Of a stretch of DNA of 64,000 nucleotides, positions 42,959-52,284 are shown piece after piece. Position 1 is the first letter of the stretch, and each line of letters opens with the position of its first letter. The notes beneath the pieces were generated by a model, which did not search any database, was not told where the DNA came from, and saw only the letters and a list, made by a program, of their open reading frames with translations. The DNA comes from Paenibacillus durus ATCC 35681 (GTDB lineage Bacteria > Bacillota > Bacilli > Paenibacillales > Paenibacillaceae): NCBI RefSeq assembly GCF_000993825.1, contig NZ_CP011114.1, forward strand, positions 620,001 to 684,000, in the 5' to 3' direction. The position numbers and the translations under genes are program-made.

Positions 42959-43474
42959 ATGGATGGATGGGCATTTTGGGGTTGTTTGCCCTTTTTGGCG
43001 GCGGCGTTCCTGACGGATACGCTGACGATGAAAATACCGAACTGGATAACAGCGCCGGCCGTGCTTGCGGGCCTTCTGGCTCAAGGGCTGGCCGGAGGCT
43101 GGACAGGCTTGCTGTTCGCGGGAGCCGGAGCGGCCGCAGGATTTATGCTCCTGTTACTGATGCATATGATCGGAGCTGTCGGGGCGGGCGATGTTAAGCT
43201 TTTTGCCGGAATCGGCGCTTGGACCGGGTTTTCGTTTACCGCTCAGGTTATCATCTACTCGCTGCTGTTCGCGGCGGTGATAGGCTGGATAATTATGCTC
43301 AAGAGGCGGGAAACCTTCCGCCGGCTGCGGAGTGTCGTCGGATTGCTTACGGGAATCTTTTATATACCGAGATGGACTTTGTTCAAAGGCCGGGATAGAG
43401 AAATGCTGAGGTTTCCCTTCATGCTCGCTGTGTTTCCCGGAGCGGTAGCGGCTTTTTTGGGGGGATGGACATAA
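42959..43474 (+). CDS. Prepilin peptidase, CpaA/TadV type
   Basis: 171 residues, A24 family aspartyl protease in the membrane. The two catalytic Asp are in AAFLTDTLTMKIPN (near residue 20) and IGAVGAGDVKLFAGIGAWTG (near 74; GxGD motif). No N-methylation domain, as usual for CpaA. It is the only prepilin peptidase in the window, so both Tad loci might depend on it. Confidence 0.9.
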   Translation: MDGWAFWGCLPFLAAAFLTDTLTMKIPNWITAPAVLAGLLAQGLAGGWTGLLFAGAGAAAGFMLLLLMHMIGAVGAGDVKLFAGIGAWTGFSFTAQVIIYSLLFAAVIGWIIMLKRRETFRRLRSVVGLLTGIFYIPRWTLFKGRDREMLRFPFMLAVFPGAVAAFLGGWT

Positions 43475-43511
43475 TTAATATCTGTTTATTTGGAATTGGG
43501 GGTGAGCGCCG

Positions 43512-45050
43512 TTGTTTGGATTAACCCGGGATTTTGTGCAGCAGGATGGCATCCGGATGGTGCTTGGGGGACGGGAGGGGATGCCGATATCGAAGCTGAA
43601 TACGGTCCAGAGCCGCATGCTCTCCTCGTTAAGCATTCCGCATCATCTGCGGCTGTTTCTCAAAGAGGTGGATCTGAGTGTAACACTGGAATATTCGGTA
43701 TCCGGCAAAAAGCTGCTCTCGCATCTTCTCAAGGGGGCAAGACTGAGCCTCGCCGAACTCTACGGGCTGCTGCTGCAGGTCGCCGAAGGTATGGAGGCCG
43801 GCAGACTGCATATGCTGCGTCCCGAGCAGTACGTTTTGCACGAGGATTATATTTTTATCGAAGGACCGCTGCAATCGGGAAAGGTGTACCTTACGTACGT
43901 TCCTCTGGAGATGATTGAACCGGCGCAGTCGTTGGGAGAGAGTCTCAAGGGATTAATTATGGCGTTGATGCCGAGCGTGACAGAGCTGAATGGTGATGGC
44001 GTCCAGCGGCTGCTGCACTACTGCGGGGAAGATGAATGTACCGCCTTGGGATGGAAGGAGCTTCTTTCGGCGCTGCTGACGGAGGATGACGGGGAGCGGA
44101 ATTCCATAGTGAACGCGGAGACAGCGGCAGCGGCTTCCACTTCGACGGAAGCTGTCAAATTGCCAGTTGCCGAATGGAGGGGCGGAGAAAAGACGAGACG
44201 ATGGAAGGACGAGGACGACGCTGAACCTGATTTGGCCATTGATGCAGCCAGTCCGCCTAACGGGCGAAATTCCTCGAAAAAAACGTATATTTTGCTCGGA
44301 TGCATTCTGCTGGACGCCCTGCTGTGGAAATATGCATACCTTGACCATCCCGGAAGGCTGCCCCTGATGCTCTGCGGATTAGCCACGGTGGTGTTCATTG
44401 CAATAAGCGCCTTGACATGGATAGGGAAAATAGGAGGCAGCAAATCGGAAGAGGAGGAGTACTTGGAGGAGGAAACGGAAGATCCGGGAAATAGATTCTC
44501 TTTTGGATTCGGATCGGCCTCGCCGTTTGGCAGACAGGACAAGTTCGATGTATCCCAGAAGTTCCAATCTCCGACTGTTGAACGAAGTAAGCGGGTGTCC
44601 GCCGGAATTCTTGAATTTGGAACCGGAGAACAAGAGACAGAATGGGCGGAGGAGCATCCGAAGACCTCGGACTCCGGAGCGGCCACCGTGCTGCTGTCCA
44701 GAGAGAAAGCTCCTGCTTCCGTGGAAGCGAAGCTGCGCGAGGGAGGACTGCCCTATCTTGAAAGAACGGAGGAAGGAAGCGACCGGCGGGAAAGAATCGA
44801 GCTGAACCGGACAAGCTTTATTATCGGCCGCTCTTCGGAGGTGGCGCAGTATGTGGAGCCGTCGGAAGGAGCCTCCAGAGTGCATGTCGAGGTATTCCGC
44901 AGCGGCGGCGGCTATGTGCTGAAAGACCTCGATTCGCGCAACGGCACCCGGTTTCAGGGAGAGGCAATGATTCCTTACAAAGAATATCCACTGGCTGACG
45001 GAGACGCCTTCACTATTGTAAAAGGGAACTATACCTTTCATCAGCGTTAA
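43512..45050 (+). CDS. DUF6382-FHA domain protein of Tad locus 1
   Basis: 512 residues. TTG start at 43512 behind GGGGGTGAG. The first 200 residues (NTVQSRMLSSLSIPHHLRLF, AELYGLLLQVAEGMEAGRLH) form the DUF6382-type domain. Two membrane helices follow near 260-305 (TYILLGCILLDALLWKYAYL), then an acidic linker and a C-terminal FHA domain with FIIGRSSEVAQY, GASRVHVEVF and LDSRNGTRF, so it can bind phosphothreonine. It may link pilus activity to a Ser/Thr kinase elsewhere. Confidence 0.8.
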   Translation: MFGLTRDFVQQDGIRMVLGGREGMPISKLNTVQSRMLSSLSIPHHLRLFLKEVDLSVTLEYSVSGKKLLSHLLKGARLSLAELYGLLLQVAEGMEAGRLHMLRPEQYVLHEDYIFIEGPLQSGKVYLTYVPLEMIEPAQSLGESLKGLIMALMPSVTELNGDGVQRLLHYCGEDECTALGWKELLSALLTEDDGERNSIVNAETAAAASTSTEAVKLPVAEWRGGEKTRRWKDEDDAEPDLAIDAASPPNGRNSSKKTYILLGCILLDALLWKYAYLDHPGRLPLMLCGLATVVFIAISALTWIGKIGGSKSEEEEYLEEETEDPGNRFSFGFGSASPFGRQDKFDVSQKFQSPTVERSKRVSAGILEFGTGEQETEWAEEHPKTSDSGAATVLLSREKAPASVEAKLREGGLPYLERTEEGSDRRERIELNRTSFIIGRSSEVAQYVEPSEGASRVHVEVFRSGGGYVLKDLDSRNGTRFQGEAMIPYKEYPLADGDAFTIVKGNYTFHQR

Positions 45051-45101
45051 CGCTTTTTGAATCGGGCTCATGATCTGAGCTTCCGCAGCGCTTATTGAAA
45101 T

Positions 45102-45566
45102 TTACTTCATTAAATGGCGGTAAGGGGAATAGTCAATGTGATTCTTTTCCAGAAATTGAATCAGGAACTTGCTGTCGCGCCTTGGAGTAGCGGAGATGTA
45201 TCCTTTGATGCAGTGATCACGCGTAACCTCGCTTGCATTACTTTCGATGGCGATCCTGCCGATTTCAGCGGCGATGGAGTGCTTGGCGATATCGCGGAAC
45301 GGTCCGGGGACGGGCTGCACCAGCTGATCGAGAAAGGCTTTGGATTCGTCGCTCCACAGCGGGCGGCTGCGCTCCACCCAGTAGTTCTGCCAGTCCAGCT
45401 TGGATTTGCCGTCTGCCTTGGGCAGTACCTTGAGAAATTTGCGGAACATGAAATAGCCGCCGATGCACATGCAGCCCAGCAGCAGAAATGTCCAGAAAGC
45501 GATCGTGTTCATAAATAAGCTGCTCGGTGACGCGGATAACCAGCCAAGCCCTGATTTAATAATCAT
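45102..45566 (-). CDS. DUF2621 family membrane protein (YneK-like)
   Basis: 154 residues. One N-terminal membrane helix (FWTFLLLGCMCIGGYFMF) followed by a soluble helical domain with LDWQNYWVERSRPLWSDESK and VTRDHCIKGYISATPRRDSK, which matches the YneK/DUF2621 pattern of spore formers. Function unknown. Opposite in direction to both Tad loci. Confidence 0.78.
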   Translation of the reverse strand: MIIKSGLGWLSASPSSLFMNTIAFWTFLLLGCMCIGGYFMFRKFLKVLPKADGKSKLDWQNYWVERSRPLWSDESKAFLDQLVQPVPGPFRDIAKHSIAAEIGRIAIESNASEVTRDHCIKGYISATPRRDSKFLIQFLEKNHIDYSPYRHLMK

Positions 45567-45735
45567 AACTGCACCACCTTATCAATGATTATGATCACTG
45601 ACTTCTCTCCAACTTAAATTATAGCGTATAGCCGGCGTTTTGCGAAGGAGCGAGCCAGATATCGGCAATGCCTAGATTTATTGTCCCAATCACGATAAAA
45701 TAAGTCTTAATTCGTGAAAGAAAGAGGGAAAAGGC

Positions 45736-46863
45736 ATGCTTAAAATTGGTTCCCATGTGTCGTGTGCGGACAAAGGACTGCTCAGCGCGGCAAATGAAGC
45801 GAATGAATACGGTTCAAGCTCTTTTATGATATATACAGGCGCACCGCAAAATACCCGCCGCAAACCGATCGAAGACATGTATCCCGAAGAAGGCAAAGCG
45901 GCAATGCGGGAAAATGGCGTTGAAGAGATTGTCGTTCACGCGCCATACATCATCAACCTGGCTTCTTACAAAAATCATACCTATGAGCTTGCGGTCGATT
46001 TTCTCCAGCAGGAGATCCACCGTACTCATGCCCTGGGTGTCAAGCACATCGTGCTTCATCCGGGAGCTTACACCGATAAGGACCCGGAATACGGCATCCA
46101 GCGAATCGCCGACGGCCTGAACGAGGTGCTGGGCGGCACGCATGAGACAGAGGTTCATATTGCACTGGAAACGATGGCTGGCAAAGGGACGGAAATGGGG
46201 CGGAGCTTTGAGGAAATCGCGTCCATGATCGATAAAGTCGCGCACAACGAGCGGCTGTCGATCTGCCTGGATACATGCCATATCCACGATGCCGGTTACG
46301 ATATTGTAGGCGACCTGGACGGCGTTCTCGAACAATTCGATAAGACAATCGGTCTGGACCGGATCGGCGTGGTGCATATCAACGACAGCAAAAATCCGAG
46401 CGGTTCGCATAAAGACCGCCATGCGCCAATCGGTTCGGGCTGGATCGGATTCGATACAATCAACCGGGTCGTTCATCATGAGCTGCTTGCCGGGCGCCCG
46501 TTCATTCTTGAAACGCCGTGGATCGGCAAAGATGCCAAAACCCAGCGGCCGATGTACGAAGCGGAAATTGCGCTGCTGCGCGGCAATGTTCAAGAGCGTT
46601 TTGGCGGGGAGTTTTTGGCCCAGGTTGAAGAATTGCACGCTTTCTTTGCCAAGCAGGAGCTGGACCCTAGACAGTATGTGCTGGATATTTGGAATTTGCT
46701 CAAGACCGACGCCAAGGCCAAAAAGGCCGATCCGCGCGAGCCGCTGGAGCGTCTATACGATCAGGTACTTGCAGCTGGTCTGTTCCCGGATTTAAGTGAA
46801 GAGGCGGTAAATCATCGGCTGATCGCCTGGCTGGCGGGCAAGCAGGTTCTGGTTAACGCTTAA
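45736..46863 (+). CDS. nfo: Endonuclease IV (AP endonuclease) with C-terminal extension
   Basis: Cleaves DNA at abasic sites in base excision repair. The TIM-barrel core covers residues 1 to about 295, with family motifs [28 protein letters not shown] and [20 protein letters not shown] that carry the zinc ligands. The usual length is near 280-300, but here 375; the added 78 residues ([20 protein letters not shown] and on) are helical and charged, with no recognised domain. AGAGGGAAAAGGC precedes the ATG. Confidence 0.95.
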   Translation: MLKIGSHVSCADKGLLSAANEANEYGSSSFMIYTGAPQNTRRKPIEDMYPEEGKAAMRENGVEEIVVHAPYIINLASYKNHTYELAVDFLQQEIHRTHALGVKHIVLHPGAYTDKDPEYGIQRIADGLNEVLGGTHETEVHIALETMAGKGTEMGRSFEEIASMIDKVAHNERLSICLDTCHIHDAGYDIVGDLDGVLEQFDKTIGLDRIGVVHINDSKNPSGSHKDRHAPIGSGWIGFDTINRVVHHELLAGRPFILETPWIGKDAKTQRPMYEAEIALLRGNVQERFGGEFLAQVEELHAFFAKQELDPRQYVLDIWNLLKTDAKAKKADPREPLERLYDQVLAAGLFPDLSEEAVNHRLIAWLAGKQVLVNA

Positions 46864-46907
46864 ACTTCAAGCGATGCGTACATGATGAGAGGATGGAAGG
46901 AATCCAA

Positions 46908-47807
46908 ATGGAATTGCATGTAAAAAGAGACCATTCTACTTCGGACGAGCAGCACCCCAACCGGGCGCGAATGCTCATCTCCTGTCCGGACGGCCCGGGA
47001 ATAGTCGCCGCGGTATCCCGCTTTCTGTTCGACCACGGAGCCAATATCGTGCAGTCAGATCAGTATACGATGGACCCTTCGGGCGGAATGTTCTTTATGA
47101 GAATCGAGTTCGATCTACCAGAGCTGGAGCAGCGTATGGCACATCTTCAGGCGGAGTTCGGCGAAATCGCCGGACAGTTTCAGATGAGCTGGCAAATGTT
47201 CAATGTCAGCCATAAAAAGAGACTCGCGATCTTCGTATCCAAGGAGGATCATTGCCTCGTCGAGCTGCTCTGGCAGTGGCAGGCGGGTGATCTGGACGCC
47301 GACATCGCGTTGGTTGTGAGCAATCATGCCGATATGAAGGAATACGTTGAGTCATTCGGCATACCGTATCATTACATCCCTGTAACGGCGGATACGAAGG
47401 CGGAGGCGGAACGGCGGCAGCTGGAGACGATCAGAGAAGATATCGACGTCATTATTTTGGCGCGGTACATGCAGATTATCTCACCGTCTTTTATCAAGCA
47501 TTACAGGAACCGGATTATCAATATCCACCATTCGTTTCTTCCGGCCTTTATCGGCGGCAATCCTTATGCCCAGGCATACCAGCGCGGGGTGAAAATCATC
47601 GGGGCTACCGCCCACTATGTAACCGAGGAGCTTGACGGCGGTCCGATCATTGAGCAGGATGTGCAGCGGGTCACCCACGGGGAAGATGTTGGCGAGCTGA
47701 AGCGGATCGGCCGCACAATCGAGCGTGTCGTTCTAGCCAGGGCGGTTAAATGGCATATCGAGGACCGTATCCTTGTTCATCAGAACAAGACGGTTGTGTT
47801 CAACTAA
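46908..47807 (+). CDS. purU: Formyltetrahydrofolate deformylase
   Basis: Hydrolyses 10-formyl-THF to formate and THF, balancing one-carbon pools. 299 residues from ATG 46908 (MELHVKRDHSTSDEQHPNRA) with GGAAGGA upstream; ATG 46893 is also possible. N-terminal ACT domain (ARMLISCPDGPGIVAAVSRF), then the formyltransferase domain with INIHHSFLPAFIGGNPYAQA and GATAHYVTEELDGGPIIEQD, which contain the catalytic His and Asp. Confidence 0.95.
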   Translation: MELHVKRDHSTSDEQHPNRARMLISCPDGPGIVAAVSRFLFDHGANIVQSDQYTMDPSGGMFFMRIEFDLPELEQRMAHLQAEFGEIAGQFQMSWQMFNVSHKKRLAIFVSKEDHCLVELLWQWQAGDLDADIALVVSNHADMKEYVESFGIPYHYIPVTADTKAEAERRQLETIREDIDVIILARYMQIISPSFIKHYRNRIINIHHSFLPAFIGGNPYAQAYQRGVKIIGATAHYVTEELDGGPIIEQDVQRVTHGEDVGELKRIGRTIERVVLARAVKWHIEDRILVHQNKTVVFN

Positions 47808-47848
47808 TTGAATAGCAGCTTGCTTTATTCAGGTAAAAAAGCATTTTA

Positions 47849-47887
47849 CCCACACATTGGCGCTCTATGCCAAAGTGTGGGTTTTTT
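47849..47887 (+). terminator. Strong terminator between purU and Tad locus 2
   Basis: Thirteen-base arms CCCACACATTGGC / GCCAAAGTGTGGG with one mismatch, then six T, only 38 bases before the next start codon. Confidence 0.88.
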
Positions 47888-47924
47888 ATGCGCAAAAATT
47901 AATCGTATAAAGGGGGAAATCCAC

Positions 47925-48659
47925 TTGTCGGCGCAGCGCGGTCATTTATTGAAGCGCAATTATATTTTTGCTGTTCTGATCTTGATTGTCGGTTTCGGCG
48001 GTCTATTGGGATATGATCTTTACTTCAAGCCCTATGTGCTGTCCCAAACTGTGGTGAAAGTTAAGGTGGATGGGGGCGGGGTCCTGCCCAAGAATCACGT
48101 ACTTCAGGCGGGCGAGCTTTATCTCGATTCCGTACAGACGAAGGATGTTCCTGCCGGAGCTGTAACGGAGATTAATCGGGCGGAGCGCAAAATCACCAAC
48201 GTCAGCCTGACGGATGGCAGCATTTTGACGGAAGGGCTGGTTGATTTGAACGATGTGGAGCCCAGAGCGGACGAGGGGATATTCCCAGTGCCGAAGGAAG
48301 CTGTCTATGCGATTAACGGTTCTCTCCGCAGCAGGGACAAGGTGGATATCTATCTTGTGCAGGAGGAAGCGAAAACTGTGGGCAATTCCAACATTGCGGC
48401 AGGTTCTGTCCAGGGAAGCCCGGGCGGCGAGCAAGCGGCTATGCCGGAGAAAGCTTTTCTAACCGGAGTAACCGTAAATTACGTCCGCACGGAAGATAAC
48501 AACGACGTTCGCGACACGGAGCTCGGCAATGACAACAACCGGGTGACCTCAACCGGCAAGGTAGCCGTTCCAGAACTGAAGCTGAAAAAGAGTGATGGCG
48601 AATTGCTGAAACAGTACCTGGAGCGCGGCTGCAAGCTGTGGATCGTCCGGGTGGAATAG
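47925..48659 (+). CDS. CpaB/RcpC-like SAF-domain protein, locus 2
   Basis: 244 residues. TTG start 47925 lies eight bases after AAGGGGG; the frame upstream crosses the terminator. N-terminal membrane helix (YIFAVLILIVGFGGLLGYDL), then an exported domain with the SAF-like VLPKNHVLQAGELYLDSVQT and KEAVYAINGSLRSRDKVDIY. In other Tad systems CpaB/RcpC supports the pilus in the periplasm; here it would act at the wall. Confidence 0.78.
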   Translation: MSAQRGHLLKRNYIFAVLILIVGFGGLLGYDLYFKPYVLSQTVVKVKVDGGGVLPKNHVLQAGELYLDSVQTKDVPAGAVTEINRAERKITNVSLTDGSILTEGLVDLNDVEPRADEGIFPVPKEAVYAINGSLRSRDKVDIYLVQEEAKTVGNSNIAAGSVQGSPGGEQAAMPEKAFLTGVTVNYVRTEDNNDVRDTELGNDNNRVTSTGKVAVPELKLKKSDGELLKQYLERGCKLWIVRVE

Positions 48660-48674
48660 GAGGAATAAAGATTT

Positions 48675-49739
48675 ATGAAAATATTCAGTCTTGGCTTGGA
48701 CCAGCTGACGATTAACGATATTCGGCAGGCTGGCTACACCGTTGTTATGCAAACCTCACTCCCTGATCCGCAGCAGACGGCCGGTCATATGCTGATAGCG
48801 GCAAGCGGACAAGCCGGAGTTTCCGAACTGCGGGGACTGCGCGAAAAATACCCGGATACGATCATCCTTTACTTTTATATGGAGCACGGGGTTCGCGGGT
48901 ATCACGGCATCCATCTGACCTGCGAGGAGCTGGGCGTGTATTTTCTGCCGCCGCGCTCGACTTCTTCGGCGATTATCGAAAAGATCAGACTCATTCTGAA
49001 GGAAGACGGAGATGAGCGCAGCAATGTGGTAGGGGTGCTCGGGTCCGGCCCGGGAATCGGCTGTACGAGCGTGGCCGGGCTGCTGGCGGGAAGAATTGCG
49101 GCGGCGGGCCGCCGGGTTATTTTGCTGGGGATGAATGTATATGACCCGGGTTATGACCGTAAAGCAGCGATCAGTCTGGACCGGCTCCGCCCGAAGCTGA
49201 CGGGAAACAGGCTCCACGACGTGGATTTCGATCAATTGATTATGCAGGACGGTTACCGTTATTTGCCGGGCAACTTCGATTACTTGAGCGCCCAGGATTA
49301 TCAGGAGAACGAGATGGAATATTTGCTTGACCGCGCCTCGGACAACGCCGACATCGTCATTGCCGATCTCGGCTCCGTACCGGAGAGCGCGGCGTGGTAC
49401 ACCGGAATGAGAAAGTCCGCGCTGCGCCTGCTCGTTACTCACGCGAAGCATGAACATAGGCTCGAATCGCTTATGGATTTGGCGGGACATATGGATCTCA
49501 CTCCGCAGGATTTCAAGCTCATTCTGAACCGCAGCGGCCTGGAGGAGAACGTTTCTCCCAAGAGTATGGCGCTCCGATTCGGCACCGAAATCTTTCTGAA
49601 TATTCCTTATTATCCGCAAATCTCAGCCACTCTGCCGCTTGGCAAGAAGGACCTGGCGCAGGCGGACGAAAAAGTCCGGGGGCTGCTCTCCGTGTTCGGC
49701 TTTGAGCCCGAGATCAAGAAGAAAGGGATGTTCCTATGA
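48675..49739 (+). CDS. TadZ/CpaE-like protein with degenerate P-loop, locus 2
   Basis: 354 residues. N-terminal receiver-like domain (about 1-110). The nucleotide-binding loop reads GSGPGIGCTSVAGLLAGRI near residue 123: the canonical Lys of GKT is replaced by Cys, so ATP hydrolysis is doubtful. The rest of the MinD-like fold (NADIVIADLGSVPESAAWYT, LILNRSGLEENVS) is kept. The 3' end overlaps the cpaF-like gene by four bases, the same coupling as in locus 1. Confidence 0.75.
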   Translation: MKIFSLGLDQLTINDIRQAGYTVVMQTSLPDPQQTAGHMLIAASGQAGVSELRGLREKYPDTIILYFYMEHGVRGYHGIHLTCEELGVYFLPPRSTSSAIIEKIRLILKEDGDERSNVVGVLGSGPGIGCTSVAGLLAGRIAAAGRRVILLGMNVYDPGYDRKAAISLDRLRPKLTGNRLHDVDFDQLIMQDGYRYLPGNFDYLSAQDYQENEMEYLLDRASDNADIVIADLGSVPESAAWYTGMRKSALRLLVTHAKHEHRLESLMDLAGHMDLTPQDFKLILNRSGLEENVSPKSMALRFGTEIFLNIPYYPQISATLPLGKKDLAQADEKVRGLLSVFGFEPEIKKKGMFL

Positions 49740-51211
49740 GCAGTCTGGAGGCTACACGACGTGCTGAAGCTGCCTATCCGGCAGCAAGGTCTCCTTTTTC
49801 GCTTAAACAAAGCGTACTTCGCGGCAGCAGGCCGGGAAAGGAAGACTTCCCTTCCTTCCTGCAAAAAATGAAAAGAGAGATGAACGCGGGTCTGGAGCGG
49901 GAGGACGAAGCGTATTTTGAGCTTAACGCCAAGGCGCTGACGGGTGATCCGCAGGCGGTCAGCTTTTTCATGAATGAGATTGAAAAGTACCTGCGCAAGA
50001 CGCCTTTCACCGGCAGCGTTCCCGAAGCCTATGACACGGCGGCCGAAGCGCTTTTTCACGAATGGAAAGGATTTGGCCCGGCCTACCGCTGGTTTACGGA
50101 TCGGGCGTACAGCGAATCGACGGGTTTGCAGATCATCGGGCGGCAAATTTTTTACAATGTGAAAGGCAAATTTGTTCCTTATCCGTATGAGATGCCGTCG
50201 CTGGACCGGGTCGAGCAGTTGAAGCGTTCGCTGCTAAAGAGTGATCCGAACAAGAAGCTGAATAAGGATAATCCGTCCGCCGAGTTCAAAATGGATGATC
50301 CGCTCTGGCCCGGCCGATTTATCCGGCTCGCTATTTGGGTTTCTCCCCGGGTGTGGGAGGGCTTTACGACGATTTCCATGCGGCGGCAGGTGGTTGAATT
50401 TCTCGATCTGGACGATCAGGCGGGTACGGAGTGCATTCCGGCGGAGGCCGTACCGATGATCCGGGCGCTGGCGATGACTTTCCGCAATACGATTATTGCC
50501 GGCGCGGTCGGCTCGGGCAAAACGACCTTTGCCAATACGATTGTCGGCGAGCAGCTGCTCGGTTCCGCCTCCTGCATGGGCGTCGTCATGATCGAGAAGC
50601 ACCCGGAATCGACGCTGCCTTACCAAATTAAAGGGCACCGGATTATTCCCATCCAGGCCGCTAATGAAGAGCTGATGGAAGTAGGCGTAGAGTCGCTGCG
50701 GCATGATCCCAACCTGCTTTATATGACAGAGATGCGGTACAACGAATGGGAATTTTACCTGTGGAGCGGGGAAAAGGGGTACGACGGCATAACAGGGACC
50801 TTTCACACCGTTGATTCGGAGGATGTCCCTTATCAGGGCGCTTTTGCCGTCTCGACCCGGATTGGCGGAAGTATGAAGGGGCACCTTGTTTCCGCGCTGA
50901 AGGCCTGCGAGCTTGTGTTTATTTTGGAAAGTGTAGGAGAAGGGAAAAAGCGGCTGTCGCGCATATCCGAAGTGTTCTATGACGAAGCCCATAGCTCGGT
51001 GTTTGCAAATGATCTCATGCGCTGGGAGGAGGAGAGCGGAGATTGGACCTATAATGCGGAAATCACCGAAGGGCTTGCTCTAAAAATGCGGAAGAAAAAT
51101 GCGGAGGCGGCGCAGGCGCTATTAGAGATTTTAGTGCGATTGGCCGAGGAGAAGCCGATGTCCGGACCGCTGAAGGAAAGTCTGAAGTCCAGAATCGTGC
51201 TGAACGAATAA
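49736..51211 (+). CDS. Divergent CpaF-like secretion ATPase, locus 2
   Basis: 491 residues, 76 longer than the locus 1 motor. Walker A is IIAGAVGSGKTTFANTIVGE near residue 260. The Asp box differs (VVMIEKHPESTLPYQIKGHR), the glutamate region reads LRHDPNLLYMTEMRYNEWEF and the His box GITGTFHTVDSEDVPYQGAF. The N-terminal domain is not like TadA. It is a real but diverged motor; CpaF2 might power a different step than its partner in locus 1. Confidence 0.82.
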   Translation: MSSLEATRRAEAAYPAARSPFSLKQSVLRGSRPGKEDFPSFLQKMKREMNAGLEREDEAYFELNAKALTGDPQAVSFFMNEIEKYLRKTPFTGSVPEAYDTAAEALFHEWKGFGPAYRWFTDRAYSESTGLQIIGRQIFYNVKGKFVPYPYEMPSLDRVEQLKRSLLKSDPNKKLNKDNPSAEFKMDDPLWPGRFIRLAIWVSPRVWEGFTTISMRRQVVEFLDLDDQAGTECIPAEAVPMIRALAMTFRNTIIAGAVGSGKTTFANTIVGEQLLGSASCMGVVMIEKHPESTLPYQIKGHRIIPIQAANEELMEVGVESLRHDPNLLYMTEMRYNEWEFYLWSGEKGYDGITGTFHTVDSEDVPYQGAFAVSTRIGGSMKGHLVSALKACELVFILESVGEGKKRLSRISEVFYDEAHSSVFANDLMRWEEESGDWTYNAEITEGLALKMRKKNAEAAQALLEILVRLAEEKPMSGPLKESLKSRIVLNE

Positions 51212-51218
51212 GGCGGTG

Positions 51219-52274
51219 ATGACAGTGAATGGAATATTTTATCTGCTGCGCTTTGTGCTGCATCTGCTGATCGTCTGGGGGATTTGGCTGCTCATTAGAC
51301 CGCTCACGGAACAGGGCATACGGTATTTTTCGGCCCCAATAACTCACCTGCTCCTTCGCAGAAGGAAGCTTCTCGGACAAAAGGCAGGTGGACTCCCTAA
51401 AAAACTGCCGTTTTACGGACATTTGGACAACCTGCTCTACTTCACCAAGCGAAACTATGAGCCGGGAATCACTGTGCTGCGGTTCATGCTGCAATCCGGT
51501 ATTTTGGCCGCTGCCGTATTCTTGTCCGGTCTGTTGACGCTCCGCGAGCTTCCTGGACATTTGGCCTTTCATAATCCTTTTTTGGAGGGAGTGTCGTTTG
51601 ACAGCGGCCGTCCTTTGCAGGATTGGTGGCGGCTGCCTCTGTTTTTGGCGGTCCTCGCCGGGATGCTGCCCTACCTGCGGCTGCGGTATGTCTGTGCGCA
51701 TAACAAGGTGAAAGGAAGTTACCATCTACTGGATGTGGTGAAGATCGCCGCGAAGTTTACGCACCTGCCTGTCGACGCGCTGCTGGGCAAAACCGCCGAT
51801 TTTTTGGACGAAGACAATGTACTTGTGACGCCGTTAAAGATACTGGCTTCCTCCTTCGCCAATTACAGTAATGAGCATGAGCTTTTTGAGGAGGCGCAGC
51901 GTTTTGCCCAAGCGGTTGGCACCACTTTTGCCGTCGAATTCGTCTCGGATCTGCTGTACTGCGAGAAGGAGGGGAGCTTTTATCTGAAAAATTCGCTGCT
52001 GATGCTTAACCGCTCTATGGAGCAGCAGCGGGAAACGATTCTGACCGTCAAGGCGAACAGCCGGGATGCGATCAGTCTGGGGCTATATGGCAATCTGGTT
52101 GTGCTGTTCTTTTCCATCGGGACTTTCATGTATATGCTGAAGCCTGGCGTCTATTTTCGTCTGCAGTTTCAGACCAAAGCCGGTTTGACTTTTCTGATGG
52201 TGATTGTCTCAGGTCTGTTTCTGTCCTTTGTGATCAGCAGCGTACTGGCCAAGCCGAAACTCGATTATCACTGA
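51219..52274 (+). CDS. TadB-like membrane platform protein, locus 2
   Basis: About 351 residues. Start is ATG 51219; GTG 51216 and GTG 51225 are also possible because AAGGCGGTGAT overlaps the area. Hydrophobic helices at the N-terminus (LLRFVLHLLIVWGIWLLI), near 90-110, near 145-160 and at the C-terminus (LVVLFFSIGTFMYML, FLMVIVSGLFLSFVISSVLA). The cytoplasmic part is helical (KILASSFANYSNEHELFEEA). Identified as a T2SS-F relative mostly by position and topology. Confidence 0.65.
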   Translation: MTVNGIFYLLRFVLHLLIVWGIWLLIRPLTEQGIRYFSAPITHLLLRRRKLLGQKAGGLPKKLPFYGHLDNLLYFTKRNYEPGITVLRFMLQSGILAAAVFLSGLLTLRELPGHLAFHNPFLEGVSFDSGRPLQDWWRLPLFLAVLAGMLPYLRLRYVCAHNKVKGSYHLLDVVKIAAKFTHLPVDALLGKTADFLDEDNVLVTPLKILASSFANYSNEHELFEEAQRFAQAVGTTFAVEFVSDLLYCEKEGSFYLKNSLLMLNRSMEQQRETILTVKANSRDAISLGLYGNLVVLFFSIGTFMYMLKPGVYFRLQFQTKAGLTFLMVIVSGLFLSFVISSVLAKPKLDYH

Positions 52275-52284
52275 GGAGATACGT

